Shown: piece by piece, positions 62,647-64,000 of the stretch
Position numbering within the stretch: the first letter of the stretch is position 1
How the letters are laid out: each line of letters opens with the position of its first letter
DNA from: Stieleria magnilauensis
GTDB lineage: Bacteria; Planctomycetota; Planctomycetia; Pirellulales; Pirellulaceae
DNA: 64,000 nucleotides
Assembly: GCA_007753675.1 (NCBI GenBank)
Contig: CP036432.1
Coordinates: 2,268,394-2,332,393 of the forward strand
Reading direction: 5' to 3'
The notes under the pieces: generated by a model
Databases searched by the model: none
Told to the model about the DNA's origin: nothing
What the model saw: the letters and a program-made list of their open reading frames with translations, nothing else
Program-made: the position numbers and the translations under genes

Positions 62647-64000
62647 TTAACGTCGCTGTGGCGGATCTGGGCCGCTGGCCTGGAGCGATAGCAATCGTTC
62701 GAGGTTGAACGCGCTGACCAACCACAGCCACTCGTTTCGCACACGCTGCAGACCACGGCTGAAGAATTGCCTCGCCCCGTACTTGGCCTTGATCACTGCG
62801 AAGGGGCGTTCGCCGGGAGAACGACGACGAGCGTACTTGGCTTGTGATTCGGATGTCTTCATCTTCTCAGCATGATTGCGACGCTTCGATTCATGCTCGC
62901 CGTGACTGACCCCACGAGTCTTGGACTTCGCGCCAAGACATCGAGACGCAAGCGGGCAACCTTGACACGACTCCGTAGAGCTCTGGTAACGGTAAAAGAT
63001 TCGACGACGACCGTTCTCCATTTGGCTCGTTTGGTGCTGATAGGCAAGTTTCTCGCCGGCAGGACACCAATAGCAGTTCTCGTCAGTGTCGTAGATAAAT
63101 GCGTTCTTGTTGAATCGCTTTATCTTCTTGCCGTCGCGCTTCGTCGTCGAGGTGGGCAGGCGATCCCAGTCCGCTTCGGGCACAGGCTGACGCGGGTCTT
63201 GGCGGTCTGCCGGGTTGTCTTTGCAGCCCAGCTTGATCGGAGAATAAAAGTCGATCCCCAGCTCTTCGCAACGGGCGAGATTCTCGCCAGTGCTCATCAT
63301 GCCGTCGGCCAACAATTCACCAGGAACCTTGTCCAGGCCGAACGATTCTTTCACGTCCTGGACCGCCGAAATCATGTGCTTGTCTTCATCGGTATGAGGA
63401 ATCACATCGGCGGAGACAGCCAGGCCGCTGTCGATATCAACGGCCAGGTGCGGGGTGTAATTCGGGGCAAAGCCTCCATCTTTGTTCGGGGTGAGACGAG
63501 ATTCTGGGTCGACGATCGGCAGTCGCTTAGGTTCCTTGTCTAGCTTTTCCAGTTCTGCGATCGCCGCGTCGACCTTTCCCTGACGCTGCTGCACCTCGGC
63601 CAATTCTTCGCTCAACTGAAGTCCATTGTGGTTTCCCAGGCGTTCGCTTTCGCTAGCGTCAGCCTGAGCCGCTTGTTCCTCTAGCTCGACAAATCGTTGT
63701 TGAAGCTCGTCCTTCGCTTGGCGAAGTTCTTCCGGCGAACGTGAGCCGGAACGGCGATTGTTCGCTCTGATTCGTGTGCCATCAAAACCGAGGGACTCCA
63801 GCGGCAAATGCCCGAGTTCGCGAGCGACCAAGCCGACTTGGACGAACAGGCTCTTAAGTGCTGCAGAGTTCTTCTGCCGGAATTTGCAAATGGTGGTGTG
63901 GTCGATATGAAGACCTTCGACAAGCCAACGAAAATCATTTCGAACCCACAAAGCCTCTTCGACAGCCCGCGAAGATAAAATGCGATTCATGATTCCGTAC
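62647..64000 (-). CDS. IS1182-type transposase (5' end beyond the window)
   Basis: DDE transposase of the IS4/IS5-like IS1182 family. Visible from the right edge leftward are YGIMNRILSSRAVEEALWVR, the typical YGxxxSRxxE start region, then LGFDGTRIRANN with the first catalytic Asp, DIDSGLAVSADVIPHTDEDK, ADGMMSTGENLARCEELGID with another acidic residue, a Cys-rich segment (CYWCPAGEKL, CQGCPLASRCLG) and RSPGERPFAVIKAKYGAR with the final Glu. The catalytic triad therefore seems intact. The frame is still open at 64000, so the N-terminal 50 or more residues are outside the window. Confidence 0.92.
   Translation of the reverse strand, partial: YGIMNRILSSRAVEEALWVRNDFRWLVEGLHIDHTTICKFRQKNSAALKSLFVQVGLVARELGHLPLESLGFDGTRIRANNRRSGSRSPEELRQAKDELQQRFVELEEQAAQADASESERLGNHNGLQLSEELAEVQQRQGKVDAAIAELEKLDKEPKRLPIVDPESRLTPNKDGGFAPNYTPHLAVDIDSGLAVSADVIPHTDEDKHMISAVQDVKESFGLDKVPGELLADGMMSTGENLARCEELGIDFYSPIKLGCKDNPADRQDPRQPVPEADWDRLPTSTTKRDGKKIKRFNKNAFIYDTDENCYWCPAGEKLAYQHQTSQMENGRRRIFYRYQSSTESCQGCPLASRCLGAKSKTRGVSHGEHESKRRNHAEKMKTSESQAKYARRRSPGERPFAVIKAKYGARQFFSRGLQRVRNEWLWLVSAFNLERLLSLQASGPDPPQRR
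62647..64000. mobile_element. Insertion sequence of IS1182 type, left part
   Basis: The element enters the window at the right edge. Its left inverted repeat should lie in the 190 bases between the CrtI-like stop (62455) and the transposase stop, but the matching right end is outside, so the boundary cannot be fixed. The stretch 62540-62600, with runs such as gtgtccccccctgcccccc, looks like repeat remnants. Confidence 0.7.

Overview
The window looks like the chromosome of a planctomycete of the Pirellulaceae type (Rhodopirellula/Stieleria relatives). This is inferred from moderately high GC, frequent GTG/TTG starts, weak ribosome binding sites, an Hanks-type kinase with a DIG motif, paired ClpP proteins, a PqqD-like/M50/HlyD fusion protein, paired NfeD proteins with FloA, and abundant palindromic intergenic repeats. 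No rRNA, tRNA or CRISPR array was recognised.

Layout. 1-3.2 kb: a leftward set of a polyprenol-phosphate sugar transferase (cut by the window edge), an ExeA-like ATPase and a small membrane protein. 3.3-5.8 kb: trpF and ahcY. 6.1-8.2 kb: a two-heptamer tandem repeat, a parS-like site and parA-parB. 8.5-13 kb: long NfeD, short NfeD, FloA and a small coiled-coil protein. 13-18.3 kb: a leftward SLC12-type permease and Ser/Thr kinase that are nearly touching, a TatD-like hydrolase and a small unknown. 18.3-24.6 kb: a leftward locus of a DUF202 protein, an 84-bp palindromic repeat array, and three HlyD-related envelope proteins, one of which is also an M50 metalloprotease. 25-28.5 kb: class II ribonucleotide reductase with a long leader. 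28.8-36.3 kb: a leftward nusA-infB-rbfA-(HhH-GPD/histone-like)-yebC information-processing cluster. 36.4-37.4 kb: an anchored protein of unknown function.

37.9-49.8 kb is a rightward operon for a hybrid type II secretion/type IV pilus machine: pseudopilin, response regulator, histidine kinase, STAS protein, GspE/PilB, GspF/PilC, PilM, PilN, PilO, a PilP/GspC-like protein and a secretin. The regulators sit inside the structural operon, with overlapping genes along it.

49.8-62.5 kb carries three arrays of one 80-bp palindromic repeat (about 39 units by eye) lying between otherwise ordinary genes: rimO, an exported terpene-cyclase-fold protein, a coiled-coil protein, a thioredoxin-like protein, two clpP genes, yacG, greA, a small membrane protein and a CrtI-type desaturase. 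The right edge cuts an IS1182-type transposase.

The most unusual material is (i) the repeat families and where they sit, (ii) the HlyD/HlyD/M50 locus with no visible pump, (iii) the parS-like site before parA, and (iv) a DNA-glycosylase-fold protein that seems to lack its catalytic lysine and carries a histone-H1-like tail.
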